DNA from: Aricia agestis
Lineage: Eukaryota > Arthropoda > Insecta > Lepidoptera > Lycaenidae
Assembly: GCF_905147365.1 (NCBI RefSeq)
Contig: NC_056410.1
Coordinates: 2,827,501 to 2,891,500, forward strand
Length of the DNA: 64,000 bases
Reading direction: 5' to 3'
Shown here in pieces: positions 23,046 to 34,350 of the stretch. The notes under the pieces are model-generated. The model ran no database searches, was not told the DNA's origin, and saw only the letters and a list, made by a program, of their open reading frames with translations. Numbering within the stretch: position 1 is the first letter of the stretch; every line of letters starts with the position of its first letter. The position numbers were made by a program, and so were the translations under genes.

Positions 23046-23569
23046 AGAGTAAATCTAAATAAAACAGAAATAAAACTGTATTTTTTTCTTTTCAACGAAT
23101 ATACAATAATTCGTCAGAATTTTAAGACATTATAATATTGTGTAAAACAACACGTCATCATATTAACATATTTTTAACAATAATTAAAATATCTTTAGGA
23201 TATAAAAAGAGAAGAATATAAAAAGAAACGAAGCTGTAAAGTGAATGGGATAATTATGTATATTATTGAAGACGGTATAAAGTTATTTTCGGATAGACTT
23301 ACCAGGTAAAGTAAGTTGTTGATGGCTTCTGCGTTCTCTTCAAAATAATTTAAATACTATGAATACAACCTAAATGTTAGAAACGAAGAACGTAATTAAA
23401 ATTAAGCGTACACAACCACCGCGCACCAATTTCTTCGCAAAACTGTTCAAAACTGTTTGACAAATGACAATTGACATTTGACATGCTGTTTGACAGTTGA
23501 CACTTGACACATTTAGAAGACTGGGTTCTGAGCATTCGACAGTATATATTAAGTCTATGGTTCTGAGAC
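23046..23569. other. No gene; TGACA-rich stretch at the end
   Basis: AT-rich. At 23450-23510 TTGACA/TGACA words cluster (TTGACAGTTGACACTTGACA). The piece GACAGTATATATTAAGTCTA (23538) recurs at 29199. Confidence 0.35.
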
Positions 23570-23699
23570 TGGGTTGCACCAACTAACTTTGACTTTAACC
23601 TTAACTATAACCGGAAAAATTTACAGACGTCGTATGAGAATATATGGGGTGTTTGGACGCCATATTTAACTTTAACTATAACCACGCCTCTGGTGCAAC
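23570..23699. mobile_element. Hairpin MITE, GGTTGCACCA ends
   Basis: GGTTGCACCA at about 23572 is inverted as TGGTGCAACC at 23690-23699. The subterminal TTTAACTTTAACTATAACC-type sequence is present on both sides. About 130 bp, non-coding. Confidence 0.6.
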
Positions 23700-24842
23700 C
23701 ATTGACTTTTATAAGTGGACTCGGCATAATGGTCTCTACCAAATCAAAATATTGTGGCCGGTCCGCCATTTTATGTTCCGGTTCTTCGAGGTACATAAAC
23801 TGTCAAAGTGTCATATTATAGGGATGTCGAAATTTAAAGAAAATATCGATATATCGATACATCGATATTTGAAAAAATATCAATATCGGTCTCGATATAT
23901 CGCGAAAAAAATAGGCACTTGAAATGTTCACAAAATACTCAGTTGTATACATACTTTAATAATAATAATAATTGATGGTAAAATTAAAATAAACTGTAAA
24001 CACTTCGTGCGCCAGTACAACTAGTATTTGTCCGATTTTTTGGTAATTTTTGCCCGATATCAATAATGGCAACTTGAATAATAATTAATAAACTTAAAAT
24101 AAATTAAATAGTTTTATTAAAATCAAGGAGGCTCCTATATAAAAAAACCATATTTGCCTATTTTATCTTTATGTACTATAATACATAGAGACAAAATAGG
24201 CAATTTTTTTTATATAATATAAAAAAAAAAAACATTTTTGATATCAATATAATATATAACGTAACAGGACGCTCACTTATAACATCTTAGTTTATCGATA
24301 TCCTCGACAAATATCAACCGAGTGTCCCATCACTATAGACCGCCATGTTTAGTTCTTGGCAATATGGCGCCGGCCACACTTTTTTGTAGTTATATCGCTT
24401 CCATCTGTTTCCTTATTCATTGGGTGCAACCCAACCTTAGAACTTTCACAGTGTTTTTTTTAATTTGTCCCGGTCGGGACAGGCAAAGGAAGCGTTACCC
24501 ATACAGCCATTTCTATGTTTTCTCTATTTAATGAATGATAGTGAAGGCCGAAGCCAATTATTTTATATTAACCATCTGAAATAGTTTTCATCAGACCGAA
24601 GCCATTTCTCATGTTTTGATCATAAACCTATAATGCTAAAGACCAACAAAGAGTGCGAGAGAGAAGAAAATCCTTTATGGAATTATAACAAGATGAAAAG
24701 AGACAGGCAGTCTAATGAAAATTGTAACAACTTTTATTTGACAGGTCGTCAAAAGTCGTCAATCGTTTTTATGCCCTTTCGGTATTTGCAATTTATTATT
24801 TAAATCGTATGTTATTTTCAACAAATACTATTATATATAACA
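23700..24842. other. No gene recognised
   Basis: AT-rich with clustered ATCGAT words (23845-23905) and a second cluster near 24290. No domain-bearing frame. Confidence 0.3.
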
Positions 24843-25200
24843 ATAATAACTTGTGCTGTGAGTGATTGCAGTGTAAATCATTGGAATAATCCTGAAAAAT
24901 ATACATTTCACCCGTAATTAATCTTCATGTCCTAATTGCTACGATGTGTTTATTTTTGCTATATTCTGTCTTTAGTTCTCTATTTCAAATAAAATATTAT
25001 GAATCCTCCCTTTTACTTTCATATTTTGCGTAACTAAAGGTACTATTGTTCCTATATTACACAAATTTTGAAGAAAAATTTTTCATCAAAATTTTTTACA
25101 TATACGCTAGTGCTTGAATCAAATTTATCGATATGCTTATCGATATTTTACAATTACATAAATCTAAAATAAAAATCATTTACCTTTATATTTATCACCT

Positions 25201-25391
25201 TAAGCCCGGCCGCACATTATCCGAAATTTCTGATCAGAAAAATTCGGACGCCCGGCGGAACGCACTCTGTTCATACATTTTGTTGTAGACCCATCATACT
25301 AAAAGAATTTCTGACGTGTCAAAATGTATGAGCGGGGCGGGGCGTCCGAATTTTTGTGATCAGAAATTCGGAAAATGTGCGGCCGGACTAA
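25201..25391. mobile_element. TAA-flanked hairpin MITE, GCCCGGCCGCACATT ends
   Basis: The element runs 25204-25388 (185 bp). The left arm GCCCGGCCGCACATTATCCG and about 50 bp more are inverted at the right, with TAA on both sides (25201-25203 and 25389-25391). PIF/Harbinger-like by target site. Confidence 0.85.
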
Positions 25392-25506
25392 AAAGGACAT
25401 ATTATCTTATTTTAACTAATATAATATAGTATAGTATAATATAGCTAATATAATATAACTACTATAATATAGAGTGACTCTAAAACTAGACGAAGGTTTA
25501 TATTTA

Positions 25507-25869
25507 TACTAGATGTCCCGCGCGGCTTCGCCTGCGTAAATTAGGAATTTTACGGAAACCGTACATTTCCCCTTAACAAATAGCTCTTATGTCCCTACTT
25601 CCTTCACTTGGTCTACTCTATATCAGTGCCAAATACAGCCATAAAAATTGCTCCAGTAGTTCGTAATTTCTAATATTTCCCCCGTTTTTCCCACATTTTC
25701 CTGAGTTTCTTCGGTCGTATTAGTCTTAGCGTGATAATATATAGCCTATAGTCTTACTCGATAAATTAGCTATCTAACACTGAAATAAGTTTTTAAATCG
25801 GACCAGTAGTTCCTGAGATTAGCGCGTTCAAGCAAACATACTCTTCAGGTTTATAATATTAAGTATAGA
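25507..25869 (+). repeat. CGGACCAGTAGTTCC-family repeat
   Basis: From CCCGCGCGGCTTCGCCTGCG through TTTCCCCCGTTTTTCCCACA and CGGACCAGTAGTTCCTGAGA to TTTATAATATTAAGTATAGA. This is the most complete + strand copy in the window. Confidence 0.65.
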
Positions 25870-25914
25870 TTTTTTTCAATTATCGCTTGACAAACTCGAG
25901 TCTCGATTTAAAAG

Positions 25915-26420
25915 ACTATGAAAAGTGCCAATAACAGGGTCATTATAGGCTGATAAGTCATAAGTCACAACCATGTATGTTATAATATGGTAGTGATGAT
26001 GATGATGATGATGAATGTAATTTGCATAGTAGCATAATAATATTATGCTTTCCGTTCTTAAAACAACGCCGAAACTCCCAAACTTGTATCTATAAAGAAT
26101 CAGGAGTTCTCTCAGCACCTTCCGAATCACGCTATACCAGGTATATTTCGTTGCAAAATCTTACTTGTTGGCAGCATATGCTTAGAATACTTCTCACGAA
26201 ACCGAAGTCACCACATGTTTCCATATAAATTTTGAGGAGTTCCCTCGATTACTTATGGATCCTTCATCAGATCACCTTTTTTGTGAATATAATACCAAAT
26301 TGGGATGATACCCTATATACCAAAAGAAAAATTTTGAAAATCGGTTAACAAACGGCGGAGTAATCGTTGAACATAAGAAAACGAACATAACACCTCTCCC
26401 ATTTTGAAAGTCGGTTAAAA
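25915..26420 (+). repeat. (ATG)n-bearing GAAGTCGGTT-family repeat, second copy
   Basis: Same order of blocks as 3940-4470, with a shorter GATGATG tract (about 25995-26014). It ends CATTTTGAAAGTCGGTTAAA. Confidence 0.65.
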
Positions 26421-26940
26421 TTTTTGCCTATGTGTTATTCTGATGTATAAGCTATATTATTGTAAAGTTTCATTAAAATCCGTTCAGTAGTTTTTCGTGA
26501 AAGAGTAAGAAACATTAATACATCCACACATCCATACATCCATACATCCAAACAAACTTTTACTATGTATATATAATATATTACATTTAATATTTTAATC
26601 AGCACATGAATTGAATAACAAAATTTTTTTCAAATTAATCGTAGCACCATCTGTCAGGACAAACTAAAATTGAAATAGAATAATATTGAATGCGATGATA
26701 GCGCCGTCCGCCGGATCTAATGTAAAACATTCCAAAATCAACAACTCCTTATAAATAAGAAATTAATTGAAAAAACATTTTCCAGTAGACCAAACTGTAA
26801 ATCTAAACCATTCTCGAATCTCCACGAACACACACAAAAAATTTCATCAAAATTGGTCCAGTCGTTTAGGAGGAGTTCAGTCACATACACACGCACACAA
26901 GAAATATATATATTAAGATATCATAATCATTTGTTTTACA
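26421..26940. other. Repeat remnants before THAP exon B
   Basis: Contains CCGTTCAGTAGTTTTTCGTG and a (CATC/CATA) tract at about 26520-26555, typical of repeat tails. No independent gene. Confidence 0.35.
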
Positions 26941-27182
26941 GATTCCCTCAAGATCCTCTAATAAGAGGAAAATGGCTGAAATTAATTGGGCGTGTTGGTT
27001 GGAATCCCAAGAAAAATTCAACAATATGTAGCAAACATTTCATTGAAAATTTTTAAAGAAAAATTAGAATACTATTTTGGTTAAAGGAGCTATCCCAACT
27101 TTATTTGTGCCAGTAAGTTTGACATATTGTTGCACTTGTTACTGAAGCAATTATTAAAAATAAGCAATTATAAGCAATTAAT

Positions 27183-27445
27183 GCTTTTTAGTTCATTTAA
27201 GATTATACTTATATGAACTAAAAAGTATTAAATAATCCTTATTCTGTACTCAATCTTCATAATTTTGAAGTCGGTACCAGTCCTAAGTATATAAGTTGCT
27301 GTTATACCTATTCTGTCAGAGAACTGGCGATTAGGTTAGCTGGTACCGATTGCAAAATAATGAAGATTGAGAACAGAATTAATACTGAGTACAGAATAAA
27401 AATTATTTAATACTTTTTAGTTCATTTAAGTATAATATTACTATT
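27183..27445. mobile_element. Foldback MITE
   Basis: TGAACTAAAAAGTATTAAAT at about 27213 and its inverse near 27407 bracket inverted pieces CTGTACTCAATCTTCAT (27244) and ATGAAGATTGAGAACAG (27360). A diverged relative lies at 3080-3250. Confidence 0.6.
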
Positions 27446-27549
27446 GTCATTACCTTGGAAGTCGGTTTTAATTTTTTGTTTAAAAATAATAATTTTACTC
27501 ATTTTAGCTGTCCTTAAGGTTTTCTATACTTACAGTTGGTGTTTTAAAA

Positions 27550-28245
27550 ATCAAAATCAAAATTGCTTTATTTCTGAACAAATCTAAAATAAAATATATT
27601 TTCAGAATACATGGTGCCTTTTTTTTTTTTTTTTTTTAAGGACGGGAAATGCTCCTACGCATTCCGCGGGAGACGGGGAAATCCTGCCGCGGATATGTGG
27701 GGCTCTCTGCGGTCGGCAAGGTGGTAAATTGACCGCAGCTCTACCCACTAAAACCCGTCCGTGCCTTCTCCTCCGCTTGGCGCTGAGCCGCTGGACCCGC
27801 CTGAGGCGAAAACTGCAGCGGCCCAGTTAGCGGCGTCTGCTTTCGCGCAGATACTCCGCGCGGCAGTCTGCTGCCGCCTACTCCGGGAGAGCTGCCCAAG
27901 GCACCGGGCGCTCTACGTCCGAAAGGACTCGTGCAATAGGCAGCGGGTTCCCCAGCCCGTTGCCCGAGTCCTATCTACGGCGGGAGCTGGCGCTCGTGTT
28001 CAGCGCGCCTACGCCCTCTACGCCGTCTTCGAATTGGGTCTGCGGCCACATCCGCCTCTCTGACCCGCTCGGCGGCCTCCTTCTGTGACATGACTTCCTC
28101 ACAGAAGGTAGCTATTGCGTCCCATCCCTGTCTCGACCGAACCATATTTGAGATTAAGAATACATGGTGCCTACCACCGGTTCGGGAACTAAGCCGACGA
28201 GAAGAACCGGCGTAAGAAACTCGCACGCCCACTTTTTACCAAAAA
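27550..28245. repeat. Dispersed repeat used as a LINE target
   Basis: The segments 27550-27618 and 28157-28245 join into one known-looking repeat (AAATCAAAATCAAAATTGCT ... GGTGCCTACCACCGGTTCGG ... AAACTCGCACGCCCAC) once the LINE insertion between them is removed. Confidence 0.65.
27604..28171 (-). mobile_element. 5'-truncated LINE (R1-clade-like 3' end) with 15-bp target duplication
   Basis: The insertion runs 27619-28156 on the minus strand. It has a run of about 18 T (the poly(A) tail) at 27619-27636 and an exact 15-bp duplication AGAATACATGGTGCC at 27604-27618 and 28157-28171. The minus frame (28232 down to 27975) includes MVRSRQGWDAIATFCEEVMS followed by QKEAAERVRE and an arginine-rich tail. 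This resembles the C-terminus of R1-clade LINE proteins; the family call is by resemblance. The GC-rich composition contrasts sharply with its surroundings. Clean tail and duplication imply a fairly recent target-primed insertion. Confidence 0.85.
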
Positions 28246-28389
28246 AAGTGAAAAAAAAAATAATCTTTTAAAACAAAATTCACAATGCTGTAACTAAAAA
28301 TTATACAATGTAAACATAGATAGATACATAATAATTGTAAGTCATGTAGAAGTAGCCTTGCAAGCAGTCATTCAGCATTCTACTCCCAA

Positions 28390-28715
28390 GATGTGCCATC
28401 GTTTATGAAATCATTTTGGCTTTGGCACAAAACGTTCTTTGACTACTTTTTTAAATTTATTAATCGAAAGATTTTGAACGTTTTCTGGGACCATATGTTC
28501 CCATTTGAATATCAAGGAGTCACCTCGATTTCTCATTGTTTCCATCACCAGACCACCACTTTTGTGAACATGATACCTACTCGGAACAATACAATGTACA
28601 ACAAAAGAAAAAATTTGAAAATCGGTTCATAAACGGCGGAGTAATCGTTGAACATACATAAAAAATATATCCACAGGCGAACGTCTAGACTGCTCCTGTT
28701 TGGAAGTCGGTTCAA
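28390..28715 (+). repeat. GAAGTCGGTT-family fragment
   Basis: Shares GTCACCTCGATTTCTCATTG, TCAGACCACCACTTTTGTGA-like and AACGGCGGAGTAATCGTTGA blocks with 3940-4470 and 25915-26420. It ends GTTTGGAAGTCGGTTC. The 79-residue frame across it is repeat-derived. Confidence 0.6.
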
Positions 28716-29499
28716 AATAATTGTAATACAATATTATGATATTTTATAATATGTATTTAATTTAAGAATAAAATATAATATACTATGTGTGTTGTTTACT
28801 TTCAATGTAAGGACTGATTTACCAGATAGATTTTACCTGAGTAATAAATAAGTAACTTTATAATGTGTTAAGTGTATATTATTTACCCCTATAAGAACCT
28901 CATGTCATAACATATCCGACGAATAAAAAATCATTCCAAAAGAAAATGTGTATCTACTTTTCAATCGTCACCTTTTTTTTGCCAATTAAAATATATGATA
29001 CCTAATTTGAAATACAAATCTATCAAAGTTGCATATTATTTATTTCTTATAGAAACTCAGGTAAAATAACTCGAACGGACTTAACTATCGATAGCAAAAT
29101 ACTATACTATCGATAGTAAAATATACATCACTAGCACACGCACACATTGACAGATCAAAAATGGTCACGCATTTTCGAGTTGTCAGGTGGTCTTTACGAC
29201 AGTATATATTAAGTCTATGGTTTTGATAGTATTTTATTGTCCCTTCTTCAATTTGACATATGGTCGTCATTGGTCATTGTCTTATTCTTCTTTTATAAAT
29301 GGCCGACTCGGTGAGTTGCCAATGTCAGAGTGGCTCGAAAGACTTTGCTCTAATGTAGTGAAGGTCTGGTGAAGTAACAAGTGTACGGTTACAAAACAAA
29401 ATTACATAATTACAGGAGTTGATAGACCTAAAACTTAGTAACATACGAGTAGAATATCATTGCCTAAAACAAACACAAACACAAATGTTAGTAGAGTCA
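28716..29499. other. No gene recognised
   Basis: AT-rich. Around 29080-29125 there are inverted ACTATCGATAG words, and GACAGTATATATTAAGTCTA (29199) repeats a segment from 23538. Confidence 0.3.
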
Positions 29500-29877
29500 T
29501 CACAATCTAATATTGTTATCACGAATATATGTACACAAAATTTCAATAAAAGGGGTATTTACATGAGATAAAACCGATTTAAAATTTATAGGGCGCGGAA
29601 TGGAATTGGGAAGACAGTCATATAAGGACGATTGGTTTCTAGGGCAAGAAAAGAAGATGTGATCTGAGGTATCCTCATCTAGACCACACTCACAGAGAGA
29701 ATGATCCTTGACCCTAATTTTAGCAAGGAAGACGTCTGGTGAGCAGCAATGACCAAGTCTAACACGGCAGATTGTCGAGCATATTGGTTTGCTACACTGT
29801 GAATATCTAAAGAACCAAGGTCTTACTGGTACACTACTTTCAATATCATGGTAGTGCTTGCCTTTGATCATTGTCAA
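29500..29877 (-). pseudogene. LINE protein C-terminus with CCHC-like knuckle, copy A
   Basis: A 125-residue open frame ends in a stop. It contains C-E-C-G then D-H-I-F-F-S-C-P, the C-x1-C...H...C arrangement found downstream of the reverse transcriptase in jockey/I-type LINEs. About 70% of the residues from CSTICR onward match the opposite-strand copy at 30720-31001, which proves a repeated element. The frame is intact but lacks reverse transcriptase, so it is a truncated, dead copy. Confidence 0.75.
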
Positions 29878-29880
29878 GTC

Positions 29881-30654
29881 GCACTCACAGATTATTACGC
29901 CAATGGGTCGTTTTTTTTTTTATCTCCACCAGACGGCGGCGAGACGCAAGAAACTTAAAAAACACTGGAAATTGCACTCCAACGGCCTGTCCCACTCGCG
30001 CGCTTAGGTATCGAACTTTAAGTACCCCTTTAAAGGGGCAGATCACAAGGGACTCACAAGCGAGCGGTGACGCGCGCGCAAGATTTTTTCGTCGCATTAT
30101 ATATCTACGTACTGATTTAACCGCTGTGACAGAATCGTTATTAATCTGATAAATATGAACAATTGAAAAAAGTCAAAGATCTATTTCAATAAAGTAATTT
30201 AAGAAATTACAAACAAACAGCAGTCCTGCAGTGAATGGGCCTCACTGACGGAAACACCGAGTGTGAACCAATCAGTGAAGCCCTTTTATATAGGTATATA
30301 AGCGTCAAAAGCGTGGAATGTTATGTCTTACTTACTAGGACATAACAAAGGAGTCGGTCCGCATATTTCATGTAATAAAAGTGTTATTAAAGGTTTTTAG
30401 TGAACATTTAATGCTAGATATTGTTGAGTTTTGTGGTTCCGCTAATGAGGGATTTTAATTTATATTTTTTAATTTTAATTTTAACAATCTTAACTAGATG
30501 GCGTAAGGATAGACACTTCAAGATTTTCTATTGGTTCCTCACCGATCTGAAATTATCTGCAGTTTGGCATCACTGACTACATATGGGTTGTGTTTCCAAA
30601 AAATATTAAGGTGCTGTCAAGTGTGACATAAATCAAAATATCTTAAACCTAAGC
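29881..30654. other. No gene recognised
   Basis: A GC-richer piece at 29920-30080 includes the palindrome CCCCTTTAAAGGGG (30026). GTTATGTCTTACTTACTAGG (30319) is part of a small hairpin ending at 30347. The rest is AT-rich. Confidence 0.3.
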
Positions 30655-31175
30655 GATCATTGGCCTAAGCTATTCCAGTAAAGCCATGGTTTTTTAAATT
30701 CAAAAAGGCAAGCAAAACAGTGTGTTCAACAATTTGTCGCATGAGGCTAGGACACTGCTGCACGCCTGTTTTCTTAGCAAAGATTAGGATCCGAGATAGC
30801 TCCTTATGTGAATGCGGCCTAGACGAGGGCACTCTAGACCATATTTTTTTCTCTTGCCCAAGATACCAACCTTCCTTATACGATTTCCTTCCCCCTACTA
30901 TTCCTCGCCCTATCAATTTTACTTCAGTTCTGTCCTCTGTAAATACTCCCTTAGTTGAAACTTTATGTTCATACATTTATACTAACAGTATTAAATTGTA
31001 AGGTGTATAGGACTAACCCTAGATTTTTCAACAGTCACCGTACGCGTCTCATCATACCGTAACCTTGTTTCTTCATAAAGCCATCTCATAAAGTAAAGTC
31101 TTTGCCAAAACACCCTGATACTGGCAACTCACAACGGAGCCATTAATAAAAAAGAAGAAGATCATTGGCCTAAGC
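30655..31175 (+). mobile_element. 5'-truncated LINE copy B with 15-16-bp target duplication
   Basis: GATCATTGGCCTAAGC at 30655-30670 is repeated as (G)ATCATTGGCCTAAGC at 31160-31175. Between them (489 bp) lies the frame 30720-31001 encoding the same knuckle-bearing C-terminus as copy A (C-E-C-G...D-H-I-F-F-S-C-P). It is followed by a 3' UTR ending TAATAAAAAAGAAGAAG. A textbook 5'-truncated target-primed insertion. Confidence 0.88.
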
Positions 31176-31483
31176 GATTAGGCCAGTATACTGGTAATAG
31201 TTTAGGAACACACTAACATATAAGATTTCAAATAATTTGACATAGCTTAGAAACTTATTATTATTTATTTGTTTACTTTGGAATATTTCGTGGTTTTGTC
31301 GCAATTTTAATTTGTTCAATTAGTTGCGTACAACACGTCGTATGGATTGAAAGTAATTTGTTTTATAGAGTATAAGAAGTCCTTGAGACACATTTATCTT
31401 GAGATATAATAGATTTTCTGTAATATTCAAATTATCGTGAAGTGTACGAGTGAATTATTCAGTCTCCCTCGGTAAGGCCGTCT

Positions 31484-31591
31484 GGAGGAGAACTGAATGA
31501 ATACTATAATACTCTGAGAACTGTTCTCAGCACAGATTACTAGTATATATTTGTAGGTTCTCAGAGTATTATAGTATTCATTCAGTTCTCC
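31484..31591. repeat. 35-bp-arm hairpin interrupted on its right side by a hAT element
   Basis: GGAGAACTGAATGAATACTA... (31484-31518) is the exact inverse of 31557-31591. The hAT target duplication CTCCTTGC (31588-31595) overlaps the right arm, so the hAT element landed at the edge of this hairpin. Confidence 0.75.
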
Positions 31592-32174
31592 TTGCTAGGG
31601 ATGTGAAAAAAATAATCGATTATGAAAAAAATCAAATAAAATTGGATTTTTCTTTATTAAAAATCGATTTTCATACGCGATTTTTTTGTTAAAAATAATC
31701 GATTAATAATCGATTATTTTATAGTCATGCAAAATCCGACATTACGTTTGGAGTTTGGACTTTTAGCTCGGAGTCGGAGGCTCGGAGCCCCTAACGCGAA
31801 CTGCCACAGTAGAAAGTATCATACTATCATAGCTCCATAATATTACATTTACTCCATCTGTACATCTATGATGGCGTTCCTTCTGTGCTTTTGAAACAGT
31901 TTAGTTGATTCATTTTAATTTTCAATTCAGTAGAATCTAGATGGAGTTCGTCGATGAGAAATTTTCTTAATTTTTCAATTCGATTGTCAACCAGTTTTTT
32001 ATTTTAATAACTAGATGGCGTAAACTCGGCAAAATAATGTTAAACTTGATACATGATTACAAAAAATAAAATTCAATGAAAATCAAATTATTCAACTAAA
32101 TAAAAAAAAATTAAAATCTGTAGATAAGTAAAGAAGCCGAATAGTTGGTACTTGGTAATATAATGTTTCTTTTT

Positions 32175-32510
32175 AGGGTTCCGTAGCCAAGTGACCAAAA
32201 CGGAACCTTTATAGATTTGTCATGTCTGTCTGTCTGTCCGTCCATCCGTATGTGACAGCGACTTCTAACCTGAATAGTTTGCGAGAGAGACTCTTCCAAA
32301 GTGGTAAAATGTGTGCCCTCCCTTTAACTTCTAAAGTAGGGGCATGATAATTCTAAAAAAAATATATGATGTACATTAATAGGAAACCTTAATTTAACTT
32401 TCATAATCATTAAATCAACTGAAATATAAAAATAAATCGAAAACCTTTTAATTTCATCATAGAAATAAACCTTATTGCAGAACCCTTCCTGAGCGAGTCT
32501 AACTCGCCGG
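32175..32510 (-). repeat. GGCCAAGTGCGAGTC-family repeat, decayed reverse copy
   Basis: Starts AGGGTTCCGTAGCCAAGTGA with a CTGTCTGTCTGTCC block and ends GAGCGAGTCTAACTCGCCGG. Shorter than the other copies. Confidence 0.55.
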
Positions 32511-32754
32511 TTTTTATTATTTGATTGAAACAGGTGTTTAAAATATTGAATGTTTATTTTTTTATTAAGTTTATAACCAACAAGGTAATTAAAATACCAA
32601 CTTTTTTATTTGATTAAATTAATAGGTATATTAAGTTAAGAAGATATTAATATTTTGTTTGTTAATTATTACCAATTTTAAGAAGGTACCTATTTTGTTT
32701 TGTTGATGTTATAGTGCAGCCGATTCAGGCGGTCTATGTTGTAGATGGGCTCAT

Positions 32755-33000
32755 CTATACTATCTATACTTCTATACTAATATTATAAAGAGGTAAACTT
32801 TGTTTGTTTGTTTGTTTGTTTAATTGTAATGAATAGGCTCAAAAACTACTGGACCGATTTCAAAAATTCTTTCACCATTCGAAAGCTACATTATTTACGA
32901 GTAACATAGGCTACTTATTATTTTGGAAAATATAGGGTTCCGTAAGATATTTCAGTTTTTCGGAAACAACCAGAAAATTTACTTATTTTGCATACGCTGC
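32755..33000 (+). repeat. ACTAATATTATAAAGAGG repeat with (GTTT)n
   Basis: TACTAATATTATAAAGAGGT followed by five GTTT/TTTG units, then ACTACTGGACCGATTTCAAA. A dispersed-repeat 5' part. Confidence 0.55.
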
Positions 33001-33499
33001 CTAAGCTATAAAAGATAGAACTTTACAATGTTCTAAGTAAATGTAGATCTTATAAATATCTACTTCTTCTTCTTCTTGAAAATGGCTCCTTGGTGAGTTG
33101 CCAATGTCAGAGTGAATGGCGAGACTCTGTGTTGAAGAAGGTCTAATGACTAAACAAGTATATCTACAAAAATGTCCGCGAAACACTATACATATCTGTC
33201 AAGTGTCAAGTCAGTCAAGATGTCAAGTGAGGCACAAGTCACAACAACCATTTTTTAATTTAAAAATCTTGATTTTTTTTTGGACAATATTTAAACGGAT
33301 TTATTTTACTCATGCTAATAATCCTTATCAAAATAAATTATTTCATCACTAAGTACAGTTTATGTAGAATATATTTGGTCTGTAAATGATTAAAATTTGA
33401 CGTTTGGTTTAGAAGTTATGGCGAAATTAAAATATTGCGATTTACGCCCGTTTCGAAGTGGGCACTACCAATGCAGGGATGCGCTCGCGGGAAGGGTAT
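33001..33499. other. No gene recognised
   Basis: Contains GGTGAGTTGCCAATGTCAGA (33093), also seen at 29311, so another dispersed repeat is present. Weak frames only. Confidence 0.3.
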
Positions 33500-34350
33500 C
33501 ACTATACATCTATACTAATATTATAAAGCGGAAGAGTTTGTTAGTTAGTTTGTTTGTTTGTTTGTTTGAACGCGCTAATCTCAGGAACTACTGGTCCGAT
33601 TTAAAAAAATCTTTCAGTTATAGATAGTCCATTTATCGAGGAAGGCTATAGGCTATATTTTATCACGCTAAGACTAATAGAAACGAGGAAATAGAGGAAA
33701 ATGGAAAATGGAATGGAAAAAACGGGGGAAAATTATTTGAAAGGGCTTATTTGGACGCGCTAATCTCAGGAACTACTGGTCCGATTTGAAAAATTCTTTC
33801 AGTGTTAGATAGCTCAGTTATCGAGAAAGACAATAAGCTACATATTTTTATCACGCTAATACTAATAGGAGCGAAGAAATAGAGGAAAATGTGGTAAAAA
33901 CGGGGGAAAAAGTATTTCAATGTTAGATAGCCCATTTATCGAGGAAGGCTATAGGCTATATTTTATCACGCTTAGACTAATAAAAGCTAAGAAATAGAGG
34001 AAAGTATGAAAAAAACGGGGGAAATTATTTGAAAGGGCTTATATGAACGCGCTAATCTTAGGAAGTACTGGTCCGATTTGAAAAATTCTTTCAGTGTTAG
34101 ATAGCCCATTTATCGAGGATGGCTATAGGCTATATTTTATCACGCTAAGACTAATAGGAGAATGTGGAAAAAACGGGGAAAATTATTTGAAAGGGCTCAT
34201 CTCACGAACTACTGGAGCAATTTTTCTGTTATTTTTCACAAACTTATCTGTATTCTGTAAGTAAGTAGACCACGTGAAGGATTATAGGCTATTTTGTGTG
34301 GACTAATTTGTCTGTGAAATATCTAATTTACGCGGGTGAAGCCGCGCGGT
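33500..34350 (-). repeat. CGGACCAGTAGTTCC-family, about four tandem reverse units
   Basis: GCGCTAATCTCAGGAACTAC (or a variant) starts units at about 33573, 33757, 34050 and a degenerate one near 34195. Each has CATTTATCGAGGAAGGCTAT and AAAACGGGGGAAAATTATTT. It begins with TACTAATATTATAAAGCGGA and (GTTT)n. Confidence 0.7.

Larger units (their letters stand above)
24843..27113 (+). pseudogene. Two-exon THAP-domain gene relic
   Basis: Exon A (about 24843-24913) encodes TCAVSDCSVNHWNNPEKYTFH and stops at a GTAATT donor. Exon B (26942-27113), after TTTTACAG, encodes FPQDPLIRGKWLKLIGRVGW followed by a C-S-K-H motif. After a frame shift it encodes AIPTLFVP before a GTAAGT donor. Together these give the full THAP signature in order: C-x4-C, F-P, W, C-x2-H and an AVPTIF-like end. 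Damage: no ATG (ATA codons where it should be), CC instead of CG/AG at the FHR splice codon, a stop at 27054 and at least one frameshift before AIPTLF. The intron holds a MITE (25204-25388) and several repeats. It is probably the DNA-binding end of a P-type transposase or a host THAP gene. No catalytic part is seen downstream. Confidence 0.6.

Noticed and set aside
27761..28063. 100-residue + strand frame rich in alanine and proline
   Set aside because: Antisense shadow of the GC-rich truncated LINE inserted on the minus strand.
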